This document shows, one piece after another, positions 29,078 through 39,110 of a DNA stretch of 64,000 nucleotides. Every line of letters begins with the position of its first letter. The first letter of the stretch is position 1. The DNA is from Staphylococcus devriesei (GTDB taxonomy: Bacteria > Bacillota > Bacilli > Staphylococcales > Staphylococcaceae). A model generated the notes under the pieces. It was not told where the DNA came from and did not search any database. It saw only the letters and a list, made by a program, of their open reading frames with translations. Location of the stretch: the NCBI RefSeq assembly GCF_002902625.1, contig NZ_PPRG01000035.1:1-64000 (forward strand), in the 5' to 3' direction. A program made the position numbers and the translations under genes.

Positions 29078-29953
29078 TTATTTGTAAGAAAAAGACAATT
29101 TCTTGTTTCGAATGACTGTAATAATCACTAAAATCACAATTGCACAAATAATCGCAAATCTTACAATATTAGTAATGACCTCGTCTTTCACAAAATAAGT
29201 CATTAAGGCATTGCTATTGGTGAAGATAATTAATCCACCTACACAAATAGCCAAAATATTTATCGGTAATACTTTTGTTAAATAGGCTGAAATAGGTGCA
29301 GCCACCATACCCCCAATGCTTAGCGCAATGACAAACCACCAATTAATTTGTGTAATACCTAAAAAGATAATAAAACTAAGCGATGTTGATAACGTAACAA
29401 AGAATTCACTGGCCGATACTGTACCAATCGCATAGCGCGGTTGAATTTTATGGCTAGCTAGCAACAATGGAGTGTTTACTGGGCCCCATCCTCCACCACC
29501 AATCGCATCTAAAAATCCTGCAATCGCACCTTGAGGTACAAGTTTAACGCCACTTACCTTGCCAATATGCGTATGAAATTCTTTTTTACGTTTGAATAAA
29601 AATTGATATAAAATATAGACGCCCATTGAGAGTAGAAATAATGCAATATAAGGTTTAATATACTCGCCATGTATTTGAGTGAGTAAACCTGCGCCTATAA
29701 AACCACTAATTGCCCCTGGAATAGCTAGCTTTAACATAGTAGGTTTATGTACATTTTCAAATTTCCAGTGCGATGTTCCTGACGCTGCTGTAGTAGCTAT
29801 TTCCGAAAAGTGCACGGTTGCCGATACAATAGCAGGTGCAATACCATACGTTAATAATATAGATGATGATGAGGCACCGAAACCCATTCCGAGTGAACCA
29901 TCAACAAGTTGGGCTAAAAATCCAGCTAATGCAAATATAAATAATTTTCTCAT
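29078..29953 (-). CDS. TauE/SafE-family sulfite/sulfonate or sulfate permease
   Basis: 291 residues with about eight hydrophobic segments and the family motifs LVDGSLGMGFG near residue 17 and FLDAIGGGGWGPVNTPLL (about 150-168). TauE/SafE proteins move sulfite, sulfonates or other organic anions. Within an assimilatory sulfate operon lacking any other transporter it most likely serves sulfate entry, or removes excess sulfite; direction is not shown by sequence. The ATG overlaps the stop of the precorrin-2 dehydrogenase gene by four bases, so the two are translationally coupled. Confidence 0.8.
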   Translation of the reverse strand: MRKLFIFALAGFLAQLVDGSLGMGFGASSSSILLTYGIAPAIVSATVHFSEIATTAASGTSHWKFENVHKPTMLKLAIPGAISGFIGAGLLTQIHGEYIKPYIALFLLSMGVYILYQFLFKRKKEFHTHIGKVSGVKLVPQGAIAGFLDAIGGGGWGPVNTPLLLASHKIQPRYAIGTVSASEFFVTLSTSLSFIIFLGITQINWWFVIALSIGGMVAAPISAYLTKVLPINILAICVGGLIIFTNSNALMTYFVKDEVITNIVRFAIICAIVILVIITVIRNKKLSFSYK

Positions 29954-30585
29954 ATATCACATGACCCCTTATCCTCAGCTTGTGATTGGAGCCATCGCAT
30001 GAATTCAAGTTGTTTATCTTCATCTAAATATTCGTCAGACACAATTTGTTGTAATAGGCGTTGCTTTCTAGATGGCTCAATTGTTAATTCTTTAATATAC
30101 TGTCTACTTTGATATAAAAATTCAATATACGTTTCATAGTTGTCGTTATACATGTCATTTAAGGTTGATATAATTTGGGAACCTAACTTTGGACTAGCAC
30201 CATTGGTTGACACACTTATCGTTAATCGTCCCCGTTTTAAAATACTAGGAAAAGTGACATCTCCAGCCTTTGCATCTGCTGCATGGTTAAGCAATGTACC
30301 ATAAGACAAAGATGCTTTCACATAATCATTAACGTCAGATTGATTCGTCGCAATCACTACTAGATATGCATGTTTAATATCTTGAGGTTCGAATTGCTTT
30401 TTACTCCATGTGAGATGTCCATTTTCTAGCAAATTCTGTAATTCCGAAGTGATAGTTGGACTAACAATATGAACATAGGAACAATATTCAACTAGTGTAG
30501 TTGCACGTCGGGTAGCTACTTTTCCGCCTCCGACAATGACAATCTGTTTATCATTTAAATCAATCATAAGTGGCATACTACTCAT
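29950..30585 (-). CDS. sirC: Precorrin-2 dehydrogenase / sirohydrochlorin ferrochelatase-type protein
   Basis: 211 residues, equal to the N-terminal module of enterobacterial CysG. It oxidises precorrin-2 to sirohydrochlorin with NAD+; Fe insertion may also depend on it or on another protein. The NAD motif is IVIVGGGKVATRRATTLVEY (about 14-33), followed by ATNQSDVNDYV and SVSTNGASPKL. It feeds the siroheme needed by CysI, three genes upstream. GGGGG precedes the ATG; the stop overlaps the TauE/SafE start. Confidence 0.85.
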   Translation of the reverse strand: MSSMPLMIDLNDKQIVIVGGGKVATRRATTLVEYCSYVHIVSPTITSELQNLLENGHLTWSKKQFEPQDIKHAYLVVIATNQSDVNDYVKASLSYGTLLNHAADAKAGDVTFPSILKRGRLTISVSTNGASPKLGSQIISTLNDMYNDNYETYIEFLYQSRQYIKELTIEPSRKQRLLQQIVSDEYLDEDKQLEFMRWLQSQAEDKGSCDI

Positions 30586-30621
30586 ATCGTTCCCCCCTTT
30601 ATGTTCTAATGTGGTAATATC

Positions 30622-31389
30622 TTACGCTTTATTCACTAAGGTAGAATCTGTAACTTGTTCTTTAAACCAGCTGATTTTTTGACGCATGTGAACAACATCG
30701 CCCACGACAATCATTGCTGGGTTTTTAATTTCCGAAGCGCGTGTAACAATATTACCTAAGGTGCCAACTACCGTCTTTTGTGCATCTGTTGTTCCTAGAT
30801 GAACTAATGCTACTGGTGTATCAATACCTTTACCATGTCGCACTAATAATTCACAAATTTCGGCTAGACGTTTAACGCCCATATAGATACATAATGTTTC
30901 TGGCCCTTGTGCTAAATGTTGCCAATATGTTTCTTTTGACATCCCTGGTTTATTTACAGCCGTCACAAATGCTACTGAAGAGCTATAATCTCTATGCGTT
31001 ACTGGAATACCTGCATACGCAGGGGCGGCGATGCCTGACGTTACTCCTGGCACTATCTCAAATAGGATTTGATGATGTGCTAAGATTTCCGCTTCTTCTC
31101 CGCCTCTTCCAAAGACGAATGGATCTCCGCCTTTTAAACGAGTGACAACATGGCCTTTTTTAGCCAAATTTACCAACATTCGATTCGTTTCTTCTTGTGG
31201 TAAAGAATGCTTATTAGGATCTTTACCGCAGTAGAAGAATTTCGTTGATGGTTCAGCTAGGTCTAAAATATCTTTGTTGACCAAACGATCATATAGAATA
31301 ACGTCGGCAGCTTTAATCGCTTTCATGCCTTTAATTGTTAATAAATCAGGATCTCCAGGTCCTGCTCCTACGAGATACACTTTCCCCAT
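30622..31389 (-). CDS. cobA: Uroporphyrinogen-III C-methyltransferase (SUMT)
   Basis: 255 residues from the ATG at 31389. The frame is open 20 codons further, but that extension runs into the end of cysI and GGGGTGA is placed for the chosen ATG. The enzyme adds two methyl groups from SAM to uroporphyrinogen III, giving precorrin-2. Signatures: VYLVGAGPGDPDLLTIKG at the N-terminus, VTRLKGGDPFVFGRGGEE (about 80-97), and PGVTSGIAAPAYAGIPVTHR. It works with the next gene to make siroheme for sulfite reductase. Confidence 0.93.
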   Translation of the reverse strand: MGKVYLVGAGPGDPDLLTIKGMKAIKAADVILYDRLVNKDILDLAEPSTKFFYCGKDPNKHSLPQEETNRMLVNLAKKGHVVTRLKGGDPFVFGRGGEEAEILAHHQILFEIVPGVTSGIAAPAYAGIPVTHRDYSSSVAFVTAVNKPGMSKETYWQHLAQGPETLCIYMGVKRLAEICELLVRHGKGIDTPVALVHLGTTDAQKTVVGTLGNIVTRASEIKNPAMIVVGDVVHMRQKISWFKEQVTDSTLVNKA

Positions 31390-31423
31390 CTTGTCACCCC
31401 ACTTTATTGACTTCTTTTTAATG

Positions 31424-33145
31424 TTAACTATGGAAATCTTGTCCACCATGAACTTTAGCTACGACACCTGAACGGATAACAAAATCGCCAAAGTGTTCGC
31501 CTTCGAGACGTTCTTTTCCATAATCGATTAAAATTGGTCGTAAACTTTCAAGAATTTCTTGTTCGCCAATATTTTCTTTATACAGTTTGTTTAAACGGTC
31601 ACCTTTAAAGCCTCCACCTAAATACATGTTGTATTTACCAGGCGCTTTACCTATAAAGGCAATTTCAGCTAGTGCAGGTCTCGCACAACCATTCGGACAT
31701 CCTGTCATACGAATCGTAATATCTTCATCATTAACACCAGCTTCATCTAATAAATCTTCAATCTTTGAAATAAGTGAAGGAAGATAGCGTTCTGATTCAG
31801 CCATAGCTAGACCACATGTTGGGAAAGCAACACACGCCATAGAATTACGTCTTAGGCCAGTATAATTTTTGCCGTCTGTTAAACCGTATTGGTCGATGAG
31901 ACCTTGTATTTCATCTTTCTTCTCAGGAACTACATTTGCGATAATTAAATTTTGATTTGGAGATAATCTGAAGTCGCCCGTATGTGTTTCTGCGATTTCT
32001 CGCAATGCCGTTTTTAATTTATAATCTTCTGTATCTTTGACACGTCCATTTTGGATAAACAAAGTGTAATTCCAAATGCCTTTTTCACTTTCAATCCAAC
32101 CTAGACGATCGCCGTTATGTTCGAATTCGAAGTCTCTTGCCTCTTGAATATTCCAACCTAATCGTGAATTAAGTTCTTCGACTACCTTTTCAACGCCTAA
32201 ACGATCGACCGTGTATTTGAAACGTGCATTCTTACGATTCTCACGATTGCCGTAGTCGCGTTGAATCGTTAATATCTTTTCACAAACATCTACTACTTTA
32301 TCTTTAGGAATAAAGCCAGCTAAGCGACCAACTTGTGGGTAGGTATCTGTATTACCATGTGTCATACCCATACCGCCACCGATTGTTACGTTGAAACCGA
32401 CTAATTGATCATCTTCAATGATACCGATTAAACCAATATCTTGAGAGTAGACGTCAATATCATTAGTTGGTGGAACTGCAATACCAATTTTGAACTTACG
32501 TGGTAAATATTTCTTGCCGTACATTGGCTCTACTTCTTCTGAAGAATCGAGCACCTTTTCACCGTCTAGCCAAATTTCGTGATATGCATGGGTTTGTGGT
32601 AGTAAATGATTACTTATTGCTGTCGCATAGTCATTAATTTCTTTATGAATACTTGATTGGTAAGGATTAGGATTACACATTGTATTACGGTTAACGTCCC
32701 CACATGCCGCAATCGTATCAAGTACTGAGTCATTGATTTTTTTCATTGATGTTTTTAAATTTCTTTTTAAAATGCCGTGAAACTGGAAGGTCTGGCGTGT
32801 GGTCAATTTCAAAGTATGATTGGCATACTTGTTTGAAATATCGTCCATCGCAATCCATTGTTCTGGTGTTGCTTTACCACCTGGTAGACGAACACGAATC
32901 ATAAAGCTGTATGCCGGTTCAAGCTTTTGTTTACGACGTTCGTCACGTAAGTCTCTATCATCTTGTTGGTAACTACCATGGAATTTTAATAGTTTCGTGT
33001 CATCGTCTGAGATGGCACCAGTCAACGGGTCTGCCAATCCTTCTTCAATTGTGCCACGTAAATAGTTACTCTCATCTTTTATATATTCTAAAGCGTCAAG
33101 TTTGTGGTCTAATTCATCTGAAATTTGCTTGTTTGATTTAGCCAT
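31424..33145 (-). CDS. cysI: Assimilatory sulfite reductase, hemoprotein beta subunit
   Basis: 573 residues, normal CysI length. With CysJ it carries out the six-electron reduction of sulfite to sulfide on siroheme and a [4Fe-4S] cluster. The cluster/siroheme cysteines are in [16 protein letters not shown] and [11 protein letters not shown] (about 425-490). Substrate arginines are in the [11 protein letters not shown] and [10 protein letters not shown] blocks. It is 17 bases downstream of cysJ; GGGTGG precedes the ATG. Confidence 0.95.
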   Translation of the reverse strand: MAKSNKQISDELDHKLDALEYIKDESNYLRGTIEEGLADPLTGAISDDDTKLLKFHGSYQQDDRDLRDERRKQKLEPAYSFMIRVRLPGGKATPEQWIAMDDISNKYANHTLKLTTRQTFQFHGILKRNLKTSMKKINDSVLDTIAACGDVNRNTMCNPNPYQSSIHKEINDYATAISNHLLPQTHAYHEIWLDGEKVLDSSEEVEPMYGKKYLPRKFKIGIAVPPTNDIDVYSQDIGLIGIIEDDQLVGFNVTIGGGMGMTHGNTDTYPQVGRLAGFIPKDKVVDVCEKILTIQRDYGNRENRKNARFKYTVDRLGVEKVVEELNSRLGWNIQEARDFEFEHNGDRLGWIESEKGIWNYTLFIQNGRVKDTEDYKLKTALREIAETHTGDFRLSPNQNLIIANVVPEKKDEIQGLIDQYGLTDGKNYTGLRRNSMACVAFPTCGLAMAESERYLPSLISKIEDLLDEAGVNDEDITIRMTGCPNGCARPALAEIAFIGKAPGKYNMYLGGGFKGDRLNKLYKENIGEQEILESLRPILIDYGKERLEGEHFGDFVIRSGVVAKVHGGQDFHS

Positions 33146-33162
33146 TAAGTACCACCCTTTCT

Positions 33163-35037
33163 TTAGTACACATCGCGTTGATAACGTTTATCTTTTTTCA
33201 TTTGTTTTAAATAATCTTCTGCTTCTTCTTCAGACAAGTTTTGTTCTTTCACTAAGACGTTGCGAATCGCTTGATGTACATCTTTAGCCATATGTTTCTC
33301 ATCGCCGCAAATATAAATTGAAGCGCCATTTTGAAGCCATTGGTTAAATTCTTCACTATGCTCTGCAATGCGATGTTGTACGTAAACTTTTTCATCTGTA
33401 TCACGTGAGAAAGCGACATCCATTTTGCCTAGAACACCGTCTTTCAACCACTCTTGCCATTCAGTTTGATATAAGAAGTCAGTTGTGAAATGTTGATCTC
33501 CAAAGAATAACCATGTGTTACCTTTAAAGCCACGTTCTTCACGTTCTTGCATATACGCTCTAAATGGAGCCACGCCTGTACCAGGACCAATCATAATGAC
33601 AGGTGTATCACCCTCTGTAGGGAATTTAAAGTTAGGATTACGTTTTAAGTAAATTGGCACTGTATCGCCTGGTTGAATCCGCTCTGCAAATTGTACCGAG
33701 CAAACACCTGAGCGTTCACGGCCATGCGTGTTATATCTTACTGCTCCTACGGTAATATGTACTTCATCTGGCAACGCTTGATAACTACTTGAGATTGAAT
33801 ACTCTCTAGGTGGCAATTTTCTAAGCAATTGATATAAGTTCTCTGGTTGTAATTCAGTTGTCGCGAAGTCATTTAGTAAGTCGATGAAGTCACGACCTTC
33901 GATATAGTTTTGAACCCATTCTCTATCTTCTGTTTTTTCTGATAGTTCATCATTGTCGAAGAACGATGCCGCATTGAGTAGTAATGGTTTTGTTAATTTT
34001 GTGATTTCAAAATGAGACGTCAACGCTTCCTCTAATGATAGAGTGTCCCCTTCGTCTGTGATTGGAACTTGTTCATTTGGATCCCAACCAAGTGTACTGA
34101 TTAATAAATCAACTAGAGCTGGATCGTTTTGTGGTAAGACCACTAAACAATCGCCAACTTCATATTCTTCGCCAAAATTGTCTAATAAGAATTCAATATG
34201 ACGTGTCTCTTTATTAGAACCTTGACCGTTTAAGTTAATATTTTCTAATACTTCTGCTTCGTAAGGATTAGCTTTAGAGAATTTCTTTTCTTTCGCAGAT
34301 TTAATAGATTCGCTTACTACTTGTTCACTTTGTGTGCCTTTCGTTTCTGTATCAATCGCCTTAATGACGTTAGCCATCCACTTTTCAGCGTCTTCTTCGT
34401 AATCGACGTCACAATCAACTCGTTCATAAATTCTTTCGGCACCTAGTTCGCCAAGCTTTCTATCAAAGTCGCGACCAGTTTGGCAGAAGAATTCATAGGT
34501 TTGGTCACCTAACGCTAGAACTGAGAATCTGACACCTTCAAGTTTCGGTGCTTTTCTACCATGGATGAACTCATGTAATTCAGCAGCATTATCTGGTGGG
34601 TCGCCCTCACCTTGAGTTGACGTTATGATAAATAAATCTTCAACGTTTTTAAGATTTTTAGCTTTAAAGTCGTCCATCGCTTTTAACGTTACCTTATGCC
34701 CAATGTTAGATAGACGTTCTTCAAAGATTTCAGCTAAGCCTTGCGCATTACCTGTTTCAGAACCATAAAGTAATGTAATGGCACGTTTTTCAGGTATCAC
34801 TGTAGGTTCGTTCTGTTGAAGCATAGCTTCAGTACTTTCTGACAGTACACCTTCTCCCGTCGTGCTATTTTGCGCTTGTGATTGAGTTGAAGTTGGTGCA
34901 TTAGTTGAAAATTGTTGATTTGCAACTAAATAACCACTTAGCCAAACTTTTTGTTCTGGTGTGAGTGTTTGTAGTAATTCATTAATTTGTGTGGCTTGCC
35001 CTTCTGTAAAGGGACTATTAGTGACACTTAAATTCAA
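33163..35037 (-). CDS. cysJ: Assimilatory sulfite reductase, flavoprotein alpha subunit
   Basis: 624 residues. Order: an N-terminal extension, a flavodoxin FMN domain (about 85-230, [15 protein letters not shown]), an FAD-binding domain (about 245-450, [10 protein letters not shown] and [11 protein letters not shown]), and an NADPH domain (about 470-624, [20 protein letters not shown], then FFGDQH and [15 protein letters not shown]). It passes NADPH electrons to CysI. The start is TTG at 35037, with GAGGTGG placed correctly. A 227-base structured spacer separates it from cysH. Confidence 0.95.
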   Translation of the reverse strand: MNLSVTNSPFTEGQATQINELLQTLTPEQKVWLSGYLVANQQFSTNAPTSTQSQAQNSTTGEGVLSESTEAMLQQNEPTVIPEKRAITLLYGSETGNAQGLAEIFEERLSNIGHKVTLKAMDDFKAKNLKNVEDLFIITSTQGEGDPPDNAAELHEFIHGRKAPKLEGVRFSVLALGDQTYEFFCQTGRDFDRKLGELGAERIYERVDCDVDYEEDAEKWMANVIKAIDTETKGTQSEQVVSESIKSAKEKKFSKANPYEAEVLENINLNGQGSNKETRHIEFLLDNFGEEYEVGDCLVVLPQNDPALVDLLISTLGWDPNEQVPITDEGDTLSLEEALTSHFEITKLTKPLLLNAASFFDNDELSEKTEDREWVQNYIEGRDFIDLLNDFATTELQPENLYQLLRKLPPREYSISSSYQALPDEVHITVGAVRYNTHGRERSGVCSVQFAERIQPGDTVPIYLKRNPNFKFPTEGDTPVIMIGPGTGVAPFRAYMQEREERGFKGNTWLFFGDQHFTTDFLYQTEWQEWLKDGVLGKMDVAFSRDTDEKVYVQHRIAEHSEEFNQWLQNGASIYICGDEKHMAKDVHQAIRNVLVKEQNLSEEEAEDYLKQMKKDKRYQRDVY

Positions 35038-35105
35038 TCGTATCCACCTCTTATTCCGTAAAAATAATCTTCTTCTATAAATAATATACTACTTTTATTA
35101 TATAA

Positions 35106-35200
35106 GAAATACGAGAAGACTAAGACATTTATAATTTGTGCTTTGAAAAACCGATAAACGGTTTCCCAAACTTATGTTATCTACCTAGCTCTCGTATTTC
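35106..35200 (-). promoter_or_regulatory. Structured spacer between cysH and cysJ
   Basis: GAAATACGAGA (35106-35116) pairs perfectly with TCTCGTATTTC (35190-35200), enclosing a smaller hairpin AAACCG/CGGTTT (35148-35164) that is followed by TTTC on the minus strand. The layout suggests RNA processing, attenuation or a leader for cysJI. I cannot match it to a known riboswitch. Confidence 0.4.
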
Positions 35201-35213
35201 ATAATCCAATTTT

Positions 35214-35238
35214 AAAACCTATCAGAATACTAGGTTTT
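35214..35238 (-). terminator. Hairpin after cysH
   Basis: AAAACCTA pairs with TAGGTTTT 26 bases past the cysH stop. Few T residues follow (AAAATT), so it may be a 3-prime stabiliser or weak attenuator. Confidence 0.45.
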
Positions 35239-35264
35239 ATAATCAAAAATTTTGACCTTATAGT

Positions 35265-35996
35265 TTAAGGTTTATCTGCAACATGTAATCCACATTCCGT
35301 CTTATCAAAGTTTGACCAACGTCCTGCTCTAGAATCACTTGAATCAAATACAGGAGAGGTACATGGAATACAACCAATACTTGGGTAATGTTGATCATGT
35401 AACGTATTATAAGGCAACTCGTGTTGCTTAATATAATCCCAAACTTCATCCTCCGTCCAATAAATTAACGGACACACTTTAATCGATTTAAAACGCTCGT
35501 CTTTATTAATAAAGTTTGTATTAGCACGTGTGGGTGACTGCGCACGACGTAACCCCGAAACCCAAGCCACTGCCCCACCTAAGACCTCTTCTAATGGTTT
35601 AATCTTTCTAATATAACAACATTGGTTCGGGTCATTCTTCCATAAAGCTGGATTGTATTTATCAGCTTGTTCTTCTAGCGTTAAATCCGGTTTCTTCATT
35701 TCGATGCGAAGTTGTGGATACTTTTCCTTTACTCTATCGATTAGATCATAAGTTTCTTGAAAATGTAAATCAGTATCTAGAAATACAATTTGTGCATCTG
35801 GTTTAATTTGAGAAATTAAATCAATAAGTACCATACTCTCTGCGCCAAAACTACATGAATAAACGATGGAATCACCATATGTGCTATAAGCCCAATTTAG
35901 AATTTCATAGGCTCCTTTAGTTGCGTCGTTACCTGTTATCGAATCAATGAAAGGGTCGCTCTCAAAGTTCTCATACGTAATTTTCTGTACTGACAT
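35265..35996 (-). CDS. cysH: APS/PAPS reductase (thioredoxin-dependent)
   Basis: 243 residues. It reduces APS or PAPS to sulfite with thioredoxin. The PP-loop-like motif is YSCSFGAESMVLIDL (about 46-60). The cysteine pattern QCCYIRKIKPLEE (about 137-149) with IGCIPCTSP near residue 217 and a late ECGLH is that of the [4Fe-4S] APS-reducing type, even though CysC (which makes PAPS) is also present. It is the first gene of the operon, with GGGGGG about ten bases from the ATG. Confidence 0.93.
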   Translation of the reverse strand: MSVQKITYENFESDPFIDSITGNDATKGAYEILNWAYSTYGDSIVYSCSFGAESMVLIDLISQIKPDAQIVFLDTDLHFQETYDLIDRVKEKYPQLRIEMKKPDLTLEEQADKYNPALWKNDPNQCCYIRKIKPLEEVLGGAVAWVSGLRRAQSPTRANTNFINKDERFKSIKVCPLIYWTEDEVWDYIKQHELPYNTLHDQHYPSIGCIPCTSPVFDSSDSRAGRWSNFDKTECGLHVADKP

Positions 35997-36035
35997 AAAC
36001 TTATGATTCCCCCCTGAAGTTCACAAATTTATTGA

Positions 36036-36062
36036 ATAAATCCTATCAGAATTGTCAGAATA
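36036..36062 (-). promoter_or_regulatory. Candidate CymR-type operator before cysH
   Basis: On the minus strand TTCTGACAATTCTGATAGGA contains two TTCTGA repeats. CTATCAGAAT, seen here on the plus strand, recurs in the cysH-cysJ spacer (35219-35228). Its position downstream of the promoter suits a repressor such as CymR, but the match to a CymR box is loose. Confidence 0.35.
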
Positions 36063-36071
36063 ATATGCTAA

Positions 36072-36099
36072 TACTTTACCATTTTTAGATAGAAAGTCA
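36072..36099 (-). promoter_or_regulatory. Candidate promoter of the cys operon
   Basis: On the minus strand TTGACT and TAAAGT are separated by 16 bases, with TGG just before the -10, about 75 bases upstream of cysH. Confidence 0.5.
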
Positions 36100-36267
36100 A
36101 GGCAATTTGATAAAGTTCATTATTTTATGTAATCGATTTAAATAAACAAACTCGAAGTATTTTATAGTTAAACGAAAAGGAACAGTGATAACAAACTAAT
36201 GTTACTTTTCATTAGAAAAAATTAAAGCTTAATCTTAATTTCTAATATCATACTTCTTAACTAAAAA

Positions 36268-36306
36268 AACTAACATCTAATCAGGCATTTACCTTAGATG
36301 TTAGTT
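36268..36306 (-). terminator. Terminator of the paralogous membrane-protein pair
   Basis: AACTAACATCTAA pairs perfectly with TTAGATGTTAGTT; TTTTAGTTAAG follows on the minus strand. Confidence 0.85.
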
Positions 36307-36314
36307 TCTCTTTA

Positions 36315-37427
36315 TCAATTTTCATCACGGTTATGATAACGCATTTGTTGACGATAACCATATGTGCTTTCTTTAATTAATTGGTCATTTAATAAACCTG
36401 CACCAATAGCACCAGCTACGGTTGAAATTGAAGCTGCAAACCATGGAATACTTAAGTATAAATCAAAGCCGGCTGCTCTTTTCAATCCTACTTGTTGCCC
36501 TAAAAAGCCTGGCGGTAACAAGACAAGTTCCGCAATTAAGAACAACGTATAGAGAATAATATAATAGATAATAATTGCAGCAAACAAGGTCATTACCGTG
36601 GTTAGGTTATATAGCCATGTAAGTCGCTTATTATCACTATTTTTAGTGGATTCCCATAAGTCATGAGATAACATAACCCATATCAACATACCGATAATGG
36701 CAATTACTGAAATGCCAAATAGACGCCACATTGAGAATTCCATACTCATTTGCCACATTGTCGTGAATATAAGACCAAATGCGCCAGTGGTAAAAGCGAT
36801 GGCCACGATATTACTTAAACTCGCCATCATATTTAACGGATTATTCGCAAATGTCATCCCACTGACTAGACGAATCATGCCTGCAGAACGTGAATTGGAT
36901 AAGTAACGCAAATGATAGTTTTCCGTTTCTTCTAAATACACTTCTGTTTTATCAATTTTTGATAATGGGAATTGTTTATTAATCGCATATTTGACGTCAT
37001 TATCTTCATCATACTCTTCATGACGTTCTTCAGAGTGATGTACCTCATTAATAATGGCTACGATTGATCGTTTAAAACGATTTTTAACAGGACGCCAACC
37101 AAACGCTGGGTATGAGAAGATAGCTGCACCATTTTTCTTATTAATATCTAGCGCTAACACACGTTGGTTATGAAACATTGGTAAATCTGTTACTGCCACA
37201 ACATAGTCCCATTTTCTCTTATCGTGATAATCTTGTATCTTCTTAAAGATTTTCTCTACAGATTCGGCATAACCAGTAAGAGGATCAACCACGAGGTCGA
37301 CTTTCCAGTCATGTTGATTATTATTTTGTTCTGATAAGATGTTAGGGATATCGTCCACTAAACTCTCGGCTAATTTTTCAGTCACGCCAGGCGCTACTAC
37401 TAAGCCAATAGTCTTTTCTTCACTCAT
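36315..37427 (-). CDS. Uncharacterised membrane protein, downstream member of a tandem pair
   Basis: 370 residues. The N-terminal 150 residues are soluble, alpha/beta-like (GLVVAPGVTEKLAESLVDDI, then WDYVVAVTDLP); the C-terminal half has about four hydrophobic segments (about 205-365). The paralogue directly upstream shares IGL-PSPGV-HKLVDK-VP, WDFVICITDLPS and PSLGW at the same positions and a similar membrane half. Relatives in staphylococcal genomes have sometimes been labelled methylene-tetrahydrofolate dehydrogenase, for which I see no support. The ATG overlaps the upstream stop by four bases. No known function; nucleotide- or ligand-sensing by the soluble domain is a guess. Confidence 0.75.
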   Translation of the reverse strand: MSEEKTIGLVVAPGVTEKLAESLVDDIPNILSEQNNNQHDWKVDLVVDPLTGYAESVEKIFKKIQDYHDKRKWDYVVAVTDLPMFHNQRVLALDINKKNGAAIFSYPAFGWRPVKNRFKRSIVAIINEVHHSEERHEEYDEDNDVKYAINKQFPLSKIDKTEVYLEETENYHLRYLSNSRSAGMIRLVSGMTFANNPLNMMASLSNIVAIAFTTGAFGLIFTTMWQMSMEFSMWRLFGISVIAIIGMLIWVMLSHDLWESTKNSDNKRLTWLYNLTTVMTLFAAIIIYYIILYTLFLIAELVLLPPGFLGQQVGLKRAAGFDLYLSIPWFAASISTVAGAIGAGLLNDQLIKESTYGYRQQMRYHNRDEN

Positions 37428-38620
37428 GATTCATCCTCCTCTCTGTGGTCTTGTTTTTTACCTTCATATTGTTCTTCATCTTTTGTTTGCTTGTTTGAAG
37501 CTGTTTGTTCTACTTCTTGTTGCGTTTCATCTTGTGCTTTTGATTGACGTTCTTCTTTTTCTTTTTCCGCTTCTTTATAACGGTGATATTGACGATAAGA
37601 ATACATAATCTTGCGTATTTTCTCCTCATTCTCAACCGTAGAGCCCATTGCTCCGGCTAATAGGCCTAATGAGGCTACAAACCATAATAATTTTACATAA
37701 TTTAGAAAAGTAAAATCTGCATTCGCACTCGTCCAACTATTGAATAAACTCACAGGTACAAATAATGAAATACTGATTGCTAATAAGATATACAGAATCA
37801 CATAGTTCATCACTGTAATAATGATTAAAGTGAGCACGGTTGCACAATTATAAATATAACGATAAACACGTTGTGATTTAGCAGTCTTACGTTCACCTAA
37901 TTGGTGCGCATAAAACAACCATCCAGCCATACCTATAATCGCAGTAAGCATTAAAATAATAAATCGAAGCGGTGAATATTGCACACTTAACTCCCATGGC
38001 ATCGAGAAGATGGACACATAAGTTCCAGTCGCAAAAGCCACGGAGATAATCTTTTTAAAGTTGAAGATTGTCTTCCACGGTTCATTAGCACGGGTTAACC
38101 CTAAAATGAGTTGTAACCATCCTAAAATTAAAAAGCGATTAATATAACGTCGTTTCGAACTTTCGTCTTCTCTTGGGTCAACAGCCTCTGGACGAACTAG
38201 CGGATGTACTTTCGGTCTCTCTTTCGTATTATTACTATAGAGTTGTTCGACTAAAGTAGCGATGCTATTCACTAATTTACGTTCTAAATCTATCCACCCA
38301 AGCGACGGTAATGAAAGCATAGACACTTGACTCTCACTATTGTAATCACTAATGACTACCTTATTTCCAGAGATACTGGGTAAGTCAGTAATACATATGA
38401 CAAAGTCCCACTCATAACGTTCTTTCATCTCAGCAGCTTTATCTATACTTTCATACACATCTTCCGCCGAGCCGATTAACAAGTCTACTTTACTTTCAAA
38501 ATTCCATTGTTGACTATCATCGATACGCTGATGCAACAACTGTTGAATCTTAGGCACTGCTTTATCTACTAGTTTATGCGCCACGCCAGGTGACGGTATT
38601 AATCCAATAGTATACGCCAT
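37424..38620 (-). CDS. Uncharacterised membrane protein, upstream member of a tandem pair
   Basis: 398 residues from the second ATG (38620), which is better spaced from AAGGAGGG than the first at 38623. Soluble N-terminal part (YTIGLIPSPGVAHKLVDKAV near the start; WDFVICITDLPS about 90), four hydrophobic segments (about 185-340), then a strongly charged Lys/Glu/Gln tail of about 50 residues absent from the partner. The duplication and tight coupling suggest a hetero-oligomer. It does not resemble a transporter family I know. Confidence 0.75.
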   Translation of the reverse strand: MAYTIGLIPSPGVAHKLVDKAVPKIQQLLHQRIDDSQQWNFESKVDLLIGSAEDVYESIDKAAEMKERYEWDFVICITDLPSISGNKVVISDYNSESQVSMLSLPSLGWIDLERKLVNSIATLVEQLYSNNTKERPKVHPLVRPEAVDPREDESSKRRYINRFLILGWLQLILGLTRANEPWKTIFNFKKIISVAFATGTYVSIFSMPWELSVQYSPLRFIILMLTAIIGMAGWLFYAHQLGERKTAKSQRVYRYIYNCATVLTLIIITVMNYVILYILLAISISLFVPVSLFNSWTSANADFTFLNYVKLLWFVASLGLLAGAMGSTVENEEKIRKIMYSYRQYHRYKEAEKEKEERQSKAQDETQQEVEQTASNKQTKDEEQYEGKKQDHREEDES

Positions 38621-38879
38621 CATTTCCCTCCTTTCTTATTGTACTATTTGTTTTATTTAAGCTAAGAACTTCATTTTCAAAAAGTATAAAGTATACGAAT
38701 ATATCAAATCATTGAATAAGCGTAAGCTCTACTATATATAATTGCAAACATTTTTTATTATCAAATTAGTTAATATAATTATATTAATTGAAATCTTCTT
38801 AACTTTAAGCACACTTAACTAAATAGCCTTGACTTATTAAATTAAAACTTATAAATTGTAACTATAGTATAAATATATG

Positions 38880-38969
38880 CACTAGGGGTGTTTTTGAACT
38901 GAGATAGAGCATAGCTCTAAACCCTTTGAACCTGAACTAGATCGTACTAGCGTAGGAAAGTGTGGGATA
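38880..38969 (+). promoter_or_regulatory. TPP riboswitch (THI element)
   Basis: The conserved core reads AGGGGTG ... ACTGAGAT ... ACCCTTTGAACCTGA ... CTAG...CTAGCGTAGGAAAGTG, in the right order and spacing for the thiamine pyrophosphate aptamer. A strong terminator follows at 39039-39077, so it should switch off the two downstream oxidoreductase genes when TPP is abundant. Confidence 0.93.
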
Positions 38970-39038
38970 AATTTTAGATAACTCTTGAGATGTGACAAAT
39001 TTGTCAACTCTTTATATAGACGTATAACATCTACTATT

Positions 39039-39077
39039 TACGCAACTTTCCACTAGTGAAGGTTGCGTATTTTTTTA
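39039..39077 (+). terminator. Terminator of the TPP riboswitch
   Basis: TACGCAAC-TT pairs with AA-GGTTGCGTA and is followed by TTTTTTT. It lies between the aptamer and the first gene and is the likely expression platform. Confidence 0.85.
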
Positions 39078-39110
39078 CTGTAAATGAGATGTACGGGAGG
39101 TACGAGATAC

